Of a stretch of 64,000 nt of DNA, positions 53,652-61,050 are shown piece after piece (position 1 is the stretch's first letter; each line of letters begins with the position of its first letter). The notes beneath the pieces are model-generated. The model was not told where the DNA came from and ran no database searches. It worked only from the letters and a program-made list of their open reading frames with translations. The stretch lies in assembly GCF_021029445.1 (NCBI RefSeq), contig NZ_CP072610.1, positions 930,001-994,000 of the forward strand. Reading direction: 5' to 3'. This DNA comes from Pseudomonas wenzhouensis. Its GTDB lineage: Bacteria > Pseudomonadota > Gammaproteobacteria > Pseudomonadales > Pseudomonadaceae. The translations under genes were made by a program, and so were the position numbers.

Positions 53652-55448
53652 TCAGGCTTTTTCGGCTGCAGGCGGCGCCTCTTGCGGCGCCGGCAGGCGT
53701 TTGTCGCGGCGCCACTGCAATGTGATCAGCAGCAGCGTGGGGATGCCCATCAGCGCGGTGGCCAGGAAGAAGTGGGCATAACCCAGGCTTTCCACCATCA
53801 CTCCCGAGTAGCCGCCAATCAGGCGCGGCAGCAGCAGCATGATGGAGCTGAGCAGGGCGTACTGGGTGGCCGAGAACTTCAGATTGGTCAGGCTCGACAG
53901 ATAGGCGACGAAGGCCGAGGTGGCCAGGCCGGCGCTGAAGTTGTCGCAGCTGATGGTGACGACCAGCATGTTCAGGTGCGGGCCCATGCCCACCAGTAGC
54001 ATGAACATCAGGTTGGTGGCCGCCGAGGCGGCCGCGCCGATCAGGAGAATCGGCATGATGCCGAAACGCACGATGAGCAGGCCGCCGGCCCCGGCGCCGA
54101 GCAGGGTCATCACCAGGCCGAAGATCTTGCTGACACTGGCGATCTGCTCCTTGGTGAAGCCCTGGTCGATGTAGAAGACGTTGGCCATCACCCCCATCAC
54201 GGTATCGGACAGGCGATAGGTGGCAATCAGGCTCAGCAGCAGCAGTGCCTGCCAGCGATAGCGCACGATGAAGTCGTTGATCGGCGTCAGCACCGGGGCC
54301 ATGCCGCCCCAGAACAGGCTGGAAATCGACAGGCTGGTGAGCAGGGTGTAGAGCAGGGCGCGGAGGAAGGCGCGGTCTTGGTAGAGCAGTTCCTGCAGGC
54401 TCATCTGGCCTTGCAGGACCAGGTGCAGATCGCTTTCGTAGAACTGGGTGATCATCGCCGGCACGGCAATCAGCAGGATGATCAGCAGCAGCACGGACAG
54501 CAGCTGATGGAAGAAACCATACCTCGCCGCTGCCGTTTTCAGCACCGGCGCCAGCCCACCCCAGAACAGCCCGGATGCGCACACGCAGGCCAGGGTGCTG
54601 TAGAGCATGGCGCGCAGGAAGGCGCGGTCGCTGTAGAGCAGCTCCTGCATGCTGACGTCACCCAGTAGCATCGGCACCAGGTCACTCTGGTAGAACTGGA
54701 TGAACATGGTCGGCACGGACACGATCAGCACGATCACCGCGCTGATCGCCAGCAACTGATGGAAGAAACCGTGTTTGGGGGGCGCCACATGGATATGTGG
54801 CGGCGCCGGTGGCTCGCGCATCCAGATGGAGGTGAGCAGGCCGGGCAGCATCAGCAGGGCGAAGACCATATAGGTGCCGGTCCAGGCACTGAACTGGTAG
54901 ACCTTGGCGGTCGAGCCGAAGCCTTCGGCGAAATACAGCGCGCCGGCGGTGGCCAGCAGCGCGGCGACGCGGTAGCCGGTCATGTAGGCGGCGGCCAGCG
55001 CAGCCTGATGCTCATCGCCGAGGATTTCCAGGCGGTAGGCATCAACGGCGATGTCCTGGGTGGCCGAAGCGAAGGCGACCAGCACGGCCAGGGCGATCAG
55101 CGTCGAGAGGTGCGTTTGCGGATCGTAATGCGCCATGCCGATCAGGCCGATGGCAACCAGGCCCTGTGACAGCACCAGCCAGGAGCGGCGCCGGCCAAGC
55201 TTGCCCAACACTGGCAGGCGCCACTGGTCGAGCATCGGGGCCCAGACCCATTTGAAGGCATACGCCAGGCCGATGAGGCTGGCAAAACCGATGGTCTCGC
55301 GCGCTACGCCGGCTTCGCGCAGCCAGACCGACAGGGTCGAGAACACCAGCATGTAGGGCAGGCCGGCGGCGAAGCCCAGAAGCAGCAGCGCCAGTGTGGC
55401 GGGGTTGGCGTAGGTGGCGAGGGCTTCTCGCCAGGATTTGCGTGGCAT
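53652..55448 (-). CDS. ampG: Muropeptide permease AmpG with internal duplication
   Basis: 598 residues from ATG 55448. MFS transporter that imports anhydromuropeptides for cell-wall recycling and AmpC induction. Characteristic blocks are FAAGLPYMLVFSTLSVWLRE, WVWAPMLDQWRLP, SATQDIAVDAYRLEIL and NVFYIDQGFTKEQIASVSKIFG. It is about 100 residues longer than E. coli AmpG. The excess coincides with a tandem repeat: residues 227-310 and 311-390 align without gaps at roughly 57% identity (GFFHQLL, QFYxSDL, QELLYxDRAFLRA, LFWGG). Each unit carries hydrophobic segments. It is convergent with the adenosyltransferase gene. Confidence 0.95.
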   Translation of the reverse strand: MPRKSWREALATYANPATLALLLLGFAAGLPYMLVFSTLSVWLREAGVARETIGFASLIGLAYAFKWVWAPMLDQWRLPVLGKLGRRRSWLVLSQGLVAIGLIGMAHYDPQTHLSTLIALAVLVAFASATQDIAVDAYRLEILGDEHQAALAAAYMTGYRVAALLATAGALYFAEGFGSTAKVYQFSAWTGTYMVFALLMLPGLLTSIWMREPPAPPHIHVAPPKHGFFHQLLAISAVIVLIVSVPTMFIQFYQSDLVPMLLGDVSMQELLYSDRAFLRAMLYSTLACVCASGLFWGGLAPVLKTAAARYGFFHQLLSVLLLIILLIAVPAMITQFYESDLHLVLQGQMSLQELLYQDRAFLRALLYTLLTSLSISSLFWGGMAPVLTPINDFIVRYRWQALLLLSLIATYRLSDTVMGVMANVFYIDQGFTKEQIASVSKIFGLVMTLLGAGAGGLLIVRFGIMPILLIGAAASAATNLMFMLLVGMGPHLNMLVVTISCDNFSAGLATSAFVAYLSSLTNLKFSATQYALLSSIMLLLPRLIGGYSGVMVESLGYAHFFLATALMGIPTLLLITLQWRRDKRLPAPQEAPPAAEKA

Positions 55449-55491
55449 CAGGCTCGAATCTGGGCTGGAGGGGTGGTTCGTAGGGCGCACT

Positions 55492-55866
55492 CTAACTGCT
55501 GTGCTCCATCGGACGCCAGCCGTGACGACGCATATCCACACGTTCGTTCAGGATGCTGATGCCCTCCGCCCGCAGGCGCGCCCGTTGTTCGGCGCCCGCC
55601 GGGCTGCCAGCGCTCAGGCTGAGACGGCCGCCTGCGGCAATGACACGATGCCAGGGCAGGGTGGTGCCATCGGGGAGTTGGCCCAGGGTACGGCCGACCC
55701 AGCGTGCGGCGCGGCCCAGGCCGGCCAACTGCGCCAGTTCGCCGTAACTGACGACCTTGCCGGCCGGCACCTGTGCCAATACCAGGTACAGCGCTTCGCG
55801 GCGTGCCTCTGCGCTTGCCGGTGGCGAGGCCGGCCATGCAGACTCTGCCGGTTTGATCCTGCCCAT
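55492..55866 (-). CDS. Alkyltransferase-like protein (Atl, MGMT family, PWHRV type)
   Basis: 124 residues from ATG 55866 (AAGGA upstream). The fold is the DNA-binding domain of O6-alkylguanine transferases: YLVLAQVPAGKVVSYGELAQLAGLGRAARWVGRTL with the arginine finger. The acceptor motif reads PWHRV instead of PCHRV, so tryptophan replaces the nucleophilic cysteine. Such ATLs bind O6-alkylguanine without repairing it and direct the lesion to nucleotide excision repair (family knowledge). The open frame runs upstream to 56403, antisense to the next gene; that part is not coding. It shares a short region with the divergent DUF481 gene. Confidence 0.92.
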   Translation of the reverse strand: MGRIKPAESAWPASPPASAEARREALYLVLAQVPAGKVVSYGELAQLAGLGRAARWVGRTLGQLPDGTTLPWHRVIAAGGRLSLSAGSPAGAEQRARLRAEGISILNERVDMRRHGWRPMEHSS

Positions 55867-55882
55867 GGGGTGCGTCCTTATC

Positions 55883-56875
55883 ATGCGTGTACTGATTGCC
55901 TGGTGTCTTTCAATCCTGGCTGCACCGCTCTGGGCCGATACCGTCTGGTTGAACAACGGCGATCGTCTGAGCGGCGAAATCATCCTGCTCGATGGCGGCA
56001 AGCTGGCGCTCAAGACCCGATATGCCGGCCAGGTGCTGATCGACTGGAAGGATATCGATACCCTCAGCTCCGACAAGCCCCTGCTGGTGCGGCGCAGCGG
56101 TTTCGACAACGAGCGCAGCGAAAGGTTGGCCGCCGCCGGCGCGGGCATGGTTCGCGTGCAGGGTGAGCGCGAGTACACCTTGCCGCTGGCGCAGATCAAG
56201 CGCCTGGTGCCGCCACGGCCGTTGCTGGAGGATCGCCTCTGGGAGGGCAACCTTGATGCCAAACTGGATATGAAGCGCAACGAGAACGATGTCGACGAGT
56301 GGAAGCTCAAGGGCAATACCCGCGTCGAGCATGGTCGTTGGCGCCATCTGCTCAGCGGCGAACTGGAGCGTGAAATCAAGAATGATCGCAAGGTCGAAGA
56401 CAACTGGGAGCTGGAATACGACCTCGACCGCTTTCTGACCGAGCATTGGTTCTGGCGTGCGGGCGTGCAGCAGGGCGAGGATGAATTCGAGATCGTCGAC
56501 CGTCAGCGTATCGTCGGCACCGGCCCCGGTTATCGCTTCTGGGATGACGAACTGGGTCGCTTCGACTTGATCGGGCAGTTCAATCGTGTACGCCTGGAGT
56601 CGGACGTCGCCGACCTGGCCTTCAATACCACGTCGCTGGAGCTCGATTACAAGCGCCTGCTATGGGGCACGCGGTTGGAGTTCTACGCCAACGCCGAGCT
56701 GCAGATCCCGCATATCGCTGAAATCGACTACGTGCTCGACAGTGAGATGGGCCTGCGCTACCGCCTCAACCAGTGGGCGCGGCTGTCGCTGCTCTATGAG
56801 CTCAATCAACTGGCGGCCCAGGGTCAGAGGGTTTCTGACCGACATTACCTGATCGGTGTCGGCATCGGTTGGTGA
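55883..56875 (+). CDS. DUF481 family outer-membrane beta-barrel-like protein, paralogue 1
   Basis: 330 residues from ATG 55883. The signal peptide MRVLIAWCLSILAAPLWA is cleaved before DTVWLNNGDRLSG. The N-terminal ~110 residues form a small beta domain (DRLSGEIILLDGGKLALKT). The rest is DUF481, with alternating aromatic/charged strands (WRAGVQQGEDEF, GPGYRFWDDELGRFDL) and a C-terminal HYLIGVGIGW, ending in an aromatic residue as outer-membrane barrels do. Function unknown (salt-induced and similar labels exist). A paralogue follows after 161 nt. Confidence 0.85.
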   Translation: MRVLIAWCLSILAAPLWADTVWLNNGDRLSGEIILLDGGKLALKTRYAGQVLIDWKDIDTLSSDKPLLVRRSGFDNERSERLAAAGAGMVRVQGEREYTLPLAQIKRLVPPRPLLEDRLWEGNLDAKLDMKRNENDVDEWKLKGNTRVEHGRWRHLLSGELEREIKNDRKVEDNWELEYDLDRFLTEHWFWRAGVQQGEDEFEIVDRQRIVGTGPGYRFWDDELGRFDLIGQFNRVRLESDVADLAFNTTSLELDYKRLLWGTRLEFYANAELQIPHIAEIDYVLDSEMGLRYRLNQWARLSLLYELNQLAAQGQRVSDRHYLIGVGIGW

Positions 56876-57036
56876 GCCTGCAAGGCCAATGATGCAGCAG
56901 GCAGCAGCGTCCTGCGCAGGGTTGGCCGACCAAATACGCTGAACTCTGCGGCAGGCTGTCGGTCAGCTCTTGCTCAAGTGTCGGGCTTGCGGATAATGCC
57001 CGGCTTTTTCGCCCATCAGAGCCTTACTGACCTGCC

Positions 57037-58050
57037 ATGTCGCGTCCATCATCCTTCTCGCTGCTTGGTCTGAGCCTTGCCCTGCTCAGCTCCGCCACGT
57101 TTGCCGACACCGTCTGGCTGACCAACGGTGACCGCCTGACCGGCACCATTCGTTTCTTCGACGGCAGCAAACTGCTGCTGGAAACCGACTACGGCGGCTC
57201 CATTCCGCTGAGCTGGAAGAAAATCGCCACCCTGCAAAGCGACCATGAGCTGCTGGTCAAACTTGGCCCTGTGGATGGCGAGCGTGCCAAATCGCTGCTG
57301 GCCGCCGAGCCGGGCAAGGTGACACTGGCCAATGGTGACTCGCCGAAAACCATCGAGCTGGCGCAGATCGAGCAGATCATGAAGCCCAAGCCGCTGGTCG
57401 AGGACTTCACCTGGAAGGGCAATGTCGACCTCGGTCTGGACTACAAGCGCGGTGAGCGCGACTCCGACGACTACGATGTCGGCATCAAGACCCAGGCCCG
57501 TCATGGCCTGTGGCGGCATAACGCGCTGGCTGATTACAACCGCGAGCTGAAAAACGACGTCGTCAGTACCGACAACTGGAGCGCCGAATATGCCCTTGAC
57601 CGTTTCCTCACCGAGAAATGGTTCTGGCAGGGGCGCTTCGAGTACAAGCGCGACCGTATCGAAGAAGTCGAGCGTCAGCGCACCCTGGGTACCGGTCCGG
57701 GTTACCAGTTCTGGGATGACGAGCTGGGGTCGTTCTCCCTCGCCACCCTGGCCAACCGCAGTGACTACTTGTACAGCAACGGCGAACAGGACCGTTTCTA
57801 TGCCATGAGCGTGAAGTGGGACTACAACCGCTATCTGATCGGCAAGACCGTCGAGCTGTTCAGCGTCGGTGAAGTGGGGCGCCCGCTCAGCAGCGCCGCC
57901 GACTACAGCCTGGATGCCGAGATCGGCCTGCGCTACAAGGTCACCGACTGGGCGTCGTTGAACATGAAGGCCGAGAAGGACATGGTCAGCGGTGCCGAAG
58001 GGGATCTGGACGAAACCCGCTACACCCTTGGCTTTGGTGTCGGCTGGTAA
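57037..58050 (+). CDS. DUF481 family outer-membrane beta-barrel-like protein, paralogue 2
   Basis: 337 residues. The signal peptide ends at about FA in SSATFA, giving the same mature start as the previous protein, DTVWLTNGDRLTG. The paralogues share LAQI, KPLVED, DRFLTE-WFW, GTGPGYxFWDDELG and the C-terminal GFGVGW. They arose by tandem duplication and have since diverged. The two are separated by 161 nt with no clear terminator, so each could have its own promoter. The long terminator after this gene closes the pair. Confidence 0.85.
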   Translation: MSRPSSFSLLGLSLALLSSATFADTVWLTNGDRLTGTIRFFDGSKLLLETDYGGSIPLSWKKIATLQSDHELLVKLGPVDGERAKSLLAAEPGKVTLANGDSPKTIELAQIEQIMKPKPLVEDFTWKGNVDLGLDYKRGERDSDDYDVGIKTQARHGLWRHNALADYNRELKNDVVSTDNWSAEYALDRFLTEKWFWQGRFEYKRDRIEEVERQRTLGTGPGYQFWDDELGSFSLATLANRSDYLYSNGEQDRFYAMSVKWDYNRYLIGKTVELFSVGEVGRPLSSAADYSLDAEIGLRYKVTDWASLNMKAEKDMVSGAEGDLDETRYTLGFGVGW

Positions 58051-58064
58051 CGTTCGCCAGCGTC

Positions 58065-58101
58065 AAGAAAAAGCCCGCGAATCAATCGCGGGCTTTTTCT
58101 T
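58065..58101. terminator. Bidirectional terminator
   Basis: Perfect 16-bp stem AAGAAAAAGCCCGCGA / TCGCGGGCTTTTTCTT with ATCAA loop and T-runs on both strands. It serves both the DUF481 gene and the convergent uracil permease gene. Confidence 0.95.
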
Positions 58102-58112
58102 GGGCGAGAGAA

Positions 58113-59375
58113 TCAGGCCTCTTGCCCGTCCTTTTTCTTCCAGCCGGCGCCGCCTGGCAGTACCAGGTTGAGCAGCAGGGCGCTGATGGCGCACAGGGAA
58201 ATGCCCGACAGGGCAAATTCCTTGCCGCCAATCACCATGCCGCCGATACCGAACACCAGGGTCACCGAGACGATGATCAGGTTGCGCGCTTCGGACAGGT
58301 CGACCTGATGACGAATCAGGGTGTTGAGACCGACCACGGCGATGGAGCCGAACAGCAGGCAGAGAATGCCGCCCATCACCGGCACCGGGATGCTCTGCAG
58401 GGCCACGCCGAACTTGCCGATAAAGGCCAGGGCAATGGCGAATACCGCCGCCCAGGTCATGATCTTCGGGTTGTAGCTCTTGGTCAGCATTACCGCGCCG
58501 GTCACTTCGGCGTAGGTGGTGTTGGGCGGGCCACCGAACAGGCCGGCTGCCGAGGTGGCCAGGCCGTCGCCGAGCAGGGTGCGGTGCAGGCCCGGCTGTT
58601 TGACGAAGTTCTTGCCGGTCACGTTGCCAATCGCCACCACGCCGCCGATGTGCTCGATAGCGGGCGCCAGGGCGACCGGCACCATGTACAGAATGGCGCC
58701 CCAGTGCAGCTCGGGGGCGATGAAGTTGGGCATGGCGATCCAGGCCGCCTGGCTGACGGCGCTGCTGTCGATCACACCGAGTACGGCGGCGATGGCGCAG
58801 CCAACGGCGATACCGGCAAGAATCGGCACCAGGCGGAAGATCCCACGCCCCAGCACGGCCACCAGCAGGGTGGTGATCAGCGCCGGCATCGAAATCATCA
58901 TCGCGGTGCTGTACGGCACCAGTTCGACGCTGCCGTCACCAGCCTTGCCCATGGCCATGTTCACCGCGACCGGTGACAGCGCCAGGCCGATGGAGATGAT
59001 CACCGGGGCGATCACCACCGGTGGCAGCAAGCGGTCGATGAAGCTCGGGCCGCGCAGCTTCACCAGCGCCGACAGCAGGATGTAGACCAGGCCGGCCGCA
59101 ATCACGCCACCCATGACCGCAGGCAGGCCGAACTCGCCCTTGGCTGCCAGAATCGGCGCGATGAAGGCGAAGCTGGAGGCCAGAAACACCGGCACCTGGC
59201 GCTTTGTTACCAACTGGAACAGCAGGGTGCCGATACCGGCGGTGAACAGCGCGACGTTAGGGTCCATGCCGGTGATCAGCGGCATCAGCACCAGGGCGCC
59301 GAAGGCCACGAACAGCATCTGTGCGCCGGAAATGCCCTGGCGCCACAGCGGATCGTTGAATTCCGTTTGCGACAT
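58113..59375 (-). CDS. uraA: Uracil permease (NCS2 nucleobase:cation symporter)
   Basis: 420 residues from ATG 59375; the longer frame runs back into upp. About 14 membrane segments. NCS2 motifs include AIEHIGGVVAIGNVTGKNF (glutamate in helix 8) and GGPPNTTYAEVTGAVMLTKSYNP (helix 10 region). Takes up uracil with protons. It starts 1 nt after the upp stop; the two genes form a uracil salvage operon, upp first. Confidence 0.94.
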   Translation of the reverse strand: MSQTEFNDPLWRQGISGAQMLFVAFGALVLMPLITGMDPNVALFTAGIGTLLFQLVTKRQVPVFLASSFAFIAPILAAKGEFGLPAVMGGVIAAGLVYILLSALVKLRGPSFIDRLLPPVVIAPVIISIGLALSPVAVNMAMGKAGDGSVELVPYSTAMMISMPALITTLLVAVLGRGIFRLVPILAGIAVGCAIAAVLGVIDSSAVSQAAWIAMPNFIAPELHWGAILYMVPVALAPAIEHIGGVVAIGNVTGKNFVKQPGLHRTLLGDGLATSAAGLFGGPPNTTYAEVTGAVMLTKSYNPKIMTWAAVFAIALAFIGKFGVALQSIPVPVMGGILCLLFGSIAVVGLNTLIRHQVDLSEARNLIIVSVTLVFGIGGMVIGGKEFALSGISLCAISALLLNLVLPGGAGWKKKDGQEA

Positions 59376-59376
59376 G

Positions 59377-60015
59377 TCAGGCGTCCTTCTGCTTGGTGCC
59401 GAAGATCTTGTCGCCAGCATCACCCAGGCCCGGAATGATGTAACCGTGTTCGTTCAGACGCTGATCGATGGAGGCGGTGAAGATGGTCACGTCCGGGTGC
59501 GCCTGCTCGACCGCCTTGATGCCCTCGGGGGCAGCGACCAGCACCATGGCACGAATGTCCTTGCAGCCGGCCTTCTTCAGCAGGTCGATAGTGGCGACCA
59601 TCGAGCCGCCGGTGGCCAGCATCGGGTCGATGATCAGCGCCAGGCGCGAGTCGATTTCCGGGGCGAGCTTCTCCAGATAGGTGTGCGCTTCGAGGGTCTC
59701 CTCGTTGCGCGCCACGCCCACGGCGCTGACCTTGGCGCCCGGGATCAGGCTGAGCACGCCGTCGAGCATGCCGATGCCGGCGCGCAGGATGGGCACCACG
59801 GTGATCTTCTTGCCGGCAATCTTCTCCACCTGTACGGTGCCCGCCCAGCCTTCGATGTCGTAGGCTTCCAGGGGCAGGTCGTTGGTGGCCTCATACGTCA
59901 GCAGGGCGCCCACTTCCTGGGCCAGCTCACGGAAATTCTTGGTGCTGATATCGGCGCGGCGCATCAGGCCGATCTTGTGACGGATCAGCGGGTGGCGGAT
60001 CTCGCGAGTGGGCAT
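59377..60015 (-). CDS. upp: Uracil phosphoribosyltransferase
   Basis: 212 residues. Makes UMP from uracil and PRPP. The PRPP loop is [20 protein letters not shown] (about 128-147) and the uracil site [17 protein letters not shown] is at the C-terminus. [20 protein letters not shown] is also typical. ATG 60015 starts [19 protein letters not shown]. First gene of the upp-uraA unit, divergent from hpt. Confidence 0.97.
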   Translation of the reverse strand: MPTREIRHPLIRHKIGLMRRADISTKNFRELAQEVGALLTYEATNDLPLEAYDIEGWAGTVQVEKIAGKKITVVPILRAGIGMLDGVLSLIPGAKVSAVGVARNEETLEAHTYLEKLAPEIDSRLALIIDPMLATGGSMVATIDLLKKAGCKDIRAMVLVAAPEGIKAVEQAHPDVTIFTASIDQRLNEHGYIIPGLGDAGDKIFGTKQKDA

Positions 60016-60088
60016 GGGCTGGGATCTCCAACGGGGCTCTGGGAAAAAAATCGCGTTAGATTAAAGCATTGCTCATGCCAAGTGGTGA

Positions 60089-60104
60089 GTGACTGATTAG
60101 TCAC
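60089..60104. promoter_or_regulatory. Candidate operator GTGACT-GATT-AGTCAC
   Basis: A perfect 6-bp inverted repeat with a 4-nt spacer in the 240-nt region between divergent upp and hpt. No regulator is known for it; the rest of this region has no ORF and no other clear signal. Confidence 0.3.
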
Positions 60105-60255
60105 GATGTCCCGCGCTGCGCATCGGCTACGCTGGTCAGTCGACACTTGGCAAGCGTTGCCGGGGTCTGTACCTTTGCCCGCTTTTATTTGACGGCTCGA
60201 TCAGCTTTGAAGCTGTCTGCGCCATTCATCAGCCCGATCAAGAGAGAGCACCATC

Positions 60256-60813
60256 ATGTCCTCCGATCTCGTGCACATTCGCCAAGTCATGGCGGAAGCC
60301 GACTGCCTGTTCACCGAAGCTGAGGTGGAAGCGGCCATCGATCGGGTGGCCAGCCAGATCAATGCCGAACTGGCCGAGTGCAATCCGGTGGTGTTCTGCG
60401 TGATGAATGGCGGCCTGATCTTTTCCGGCAAGCTGCTGACCAAGCTGAATTTCCCACTGGAAGCCTCCTACCTGCATGCCACCCGCTACCGCAATGAAAC
60501 CAGTGGTGGCGAGCTATTCTGGAAGGCCAAGCCGGAAGTGTCTTTCATCGACCGCGACGTGCTGATCATCGATGACATCCTCGATGAGGGTCATACCCTC
60601 GGTGCGATCATCGATTTCTGCCACCATGCTGGCGCGCGTGCCGTGCACACCGCCGTGCTGATCGACAAGAAGCACGAGCGCAAGGCGCGCCCGGACCTGA
60701 AGGCCAACTACGTGGGCTTGTCGTGCATCGACCGGTACATCTTCGGTTACGGCATGGACTACAAAGGCTACTGGCGCAACGCCGCCGGCATCTACGCGGT
60801 CAAGGGGCTGTAA
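60256..60813 (+). CDS. hpt: Hypoxanthine-guanine phosphoribosyltransferase
   Basis: 185 residues. Purine salvage with PRPP: VLIIDDILDEGHTLGAII (about 98-115) is the PRPP loop and VVFCVMNGGLIFSGKLL the upstream PPi loop. SFIDRDVLIIDD and the C-terminal YIFGYGMDYKGYWRN recognise the base. Start ATG 60256 has AGAGAG upstream. It is divergent from upp, so pyrimidine and purine salvage share a control region. No terminator hairpin with T-run follows; two repeat elements fill the space downstream. Confidence 0.95.
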   Translation: MSSDLVHIRQVMAEADCLFTEAEVEAAIDRVASQINAELAECNPVVFCVMNGGLIFSGKLLTKLNFPLEASYLHATRYRNETSGGELFWKAKPEVSFIDRDVLIIDDILDEGHTLGAIIDFCHHAGARAVHTAVLIDKKHERKARPDLKANYVGLSCIDRYIFGYGMDYKGYWRNAAGIYAVKGL

Positions 60814-60844
60814 GCCGGATGCCAGATTCACACACCTGCTGTTC

Positions 60845-60917
60845 GTAGGAGCCCCGCCTCGGGGCGAAGCGGTTGATGTCAGCGGCGCCCAGATTCGCGG
60901 CGGGGCGCCGCTCCTAC
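60845..60917. repeat. REPIN-like repeat, copy 2 (73 bp, inverted relative to copy 1)
   Basis: Read on the minus strand it matches the 21199-21271 element: GTAGGAGCGGCGCC, GCCGCGAA, GGGCG, TTCGCCCCG and GGCGGGGCTCC all recur at the same spacing. Differences in the loop and compensating changes in the stems show it is an independent older copy. Confidence 0.75.
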
Positions 60918-60986
60918 ATGGCGACGCCGATCCAACAGTCGACGCCTGGCGTGTAGCCGGATGAAAAAGGTCTACGGCCTCAGTAT

Positions 60987-61045
60987 GTAGCCCGGATGAA
61001 ATCCGGGTTCGCTTTCGTCGCTGTGCCGGGGTGTTATCCGGGCTA
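60987..61045. repeat. GTAGCCCGGAT palindrome, longer form
   Basis: GTAGCCCGGAT (60987-60997) and ATCCGGGCTA (61036-61045) are inverted arms. The inner parts ATCCGGGTTCG and CCGGGGTG may form further stems. The arm is identical to that at 5189-5213. It lies 6 nt beyond the stop of the minus-strand sulP gene and could end its transcript. Confidence 0.6.
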
Positions 61046-61050
61046 AGGCC

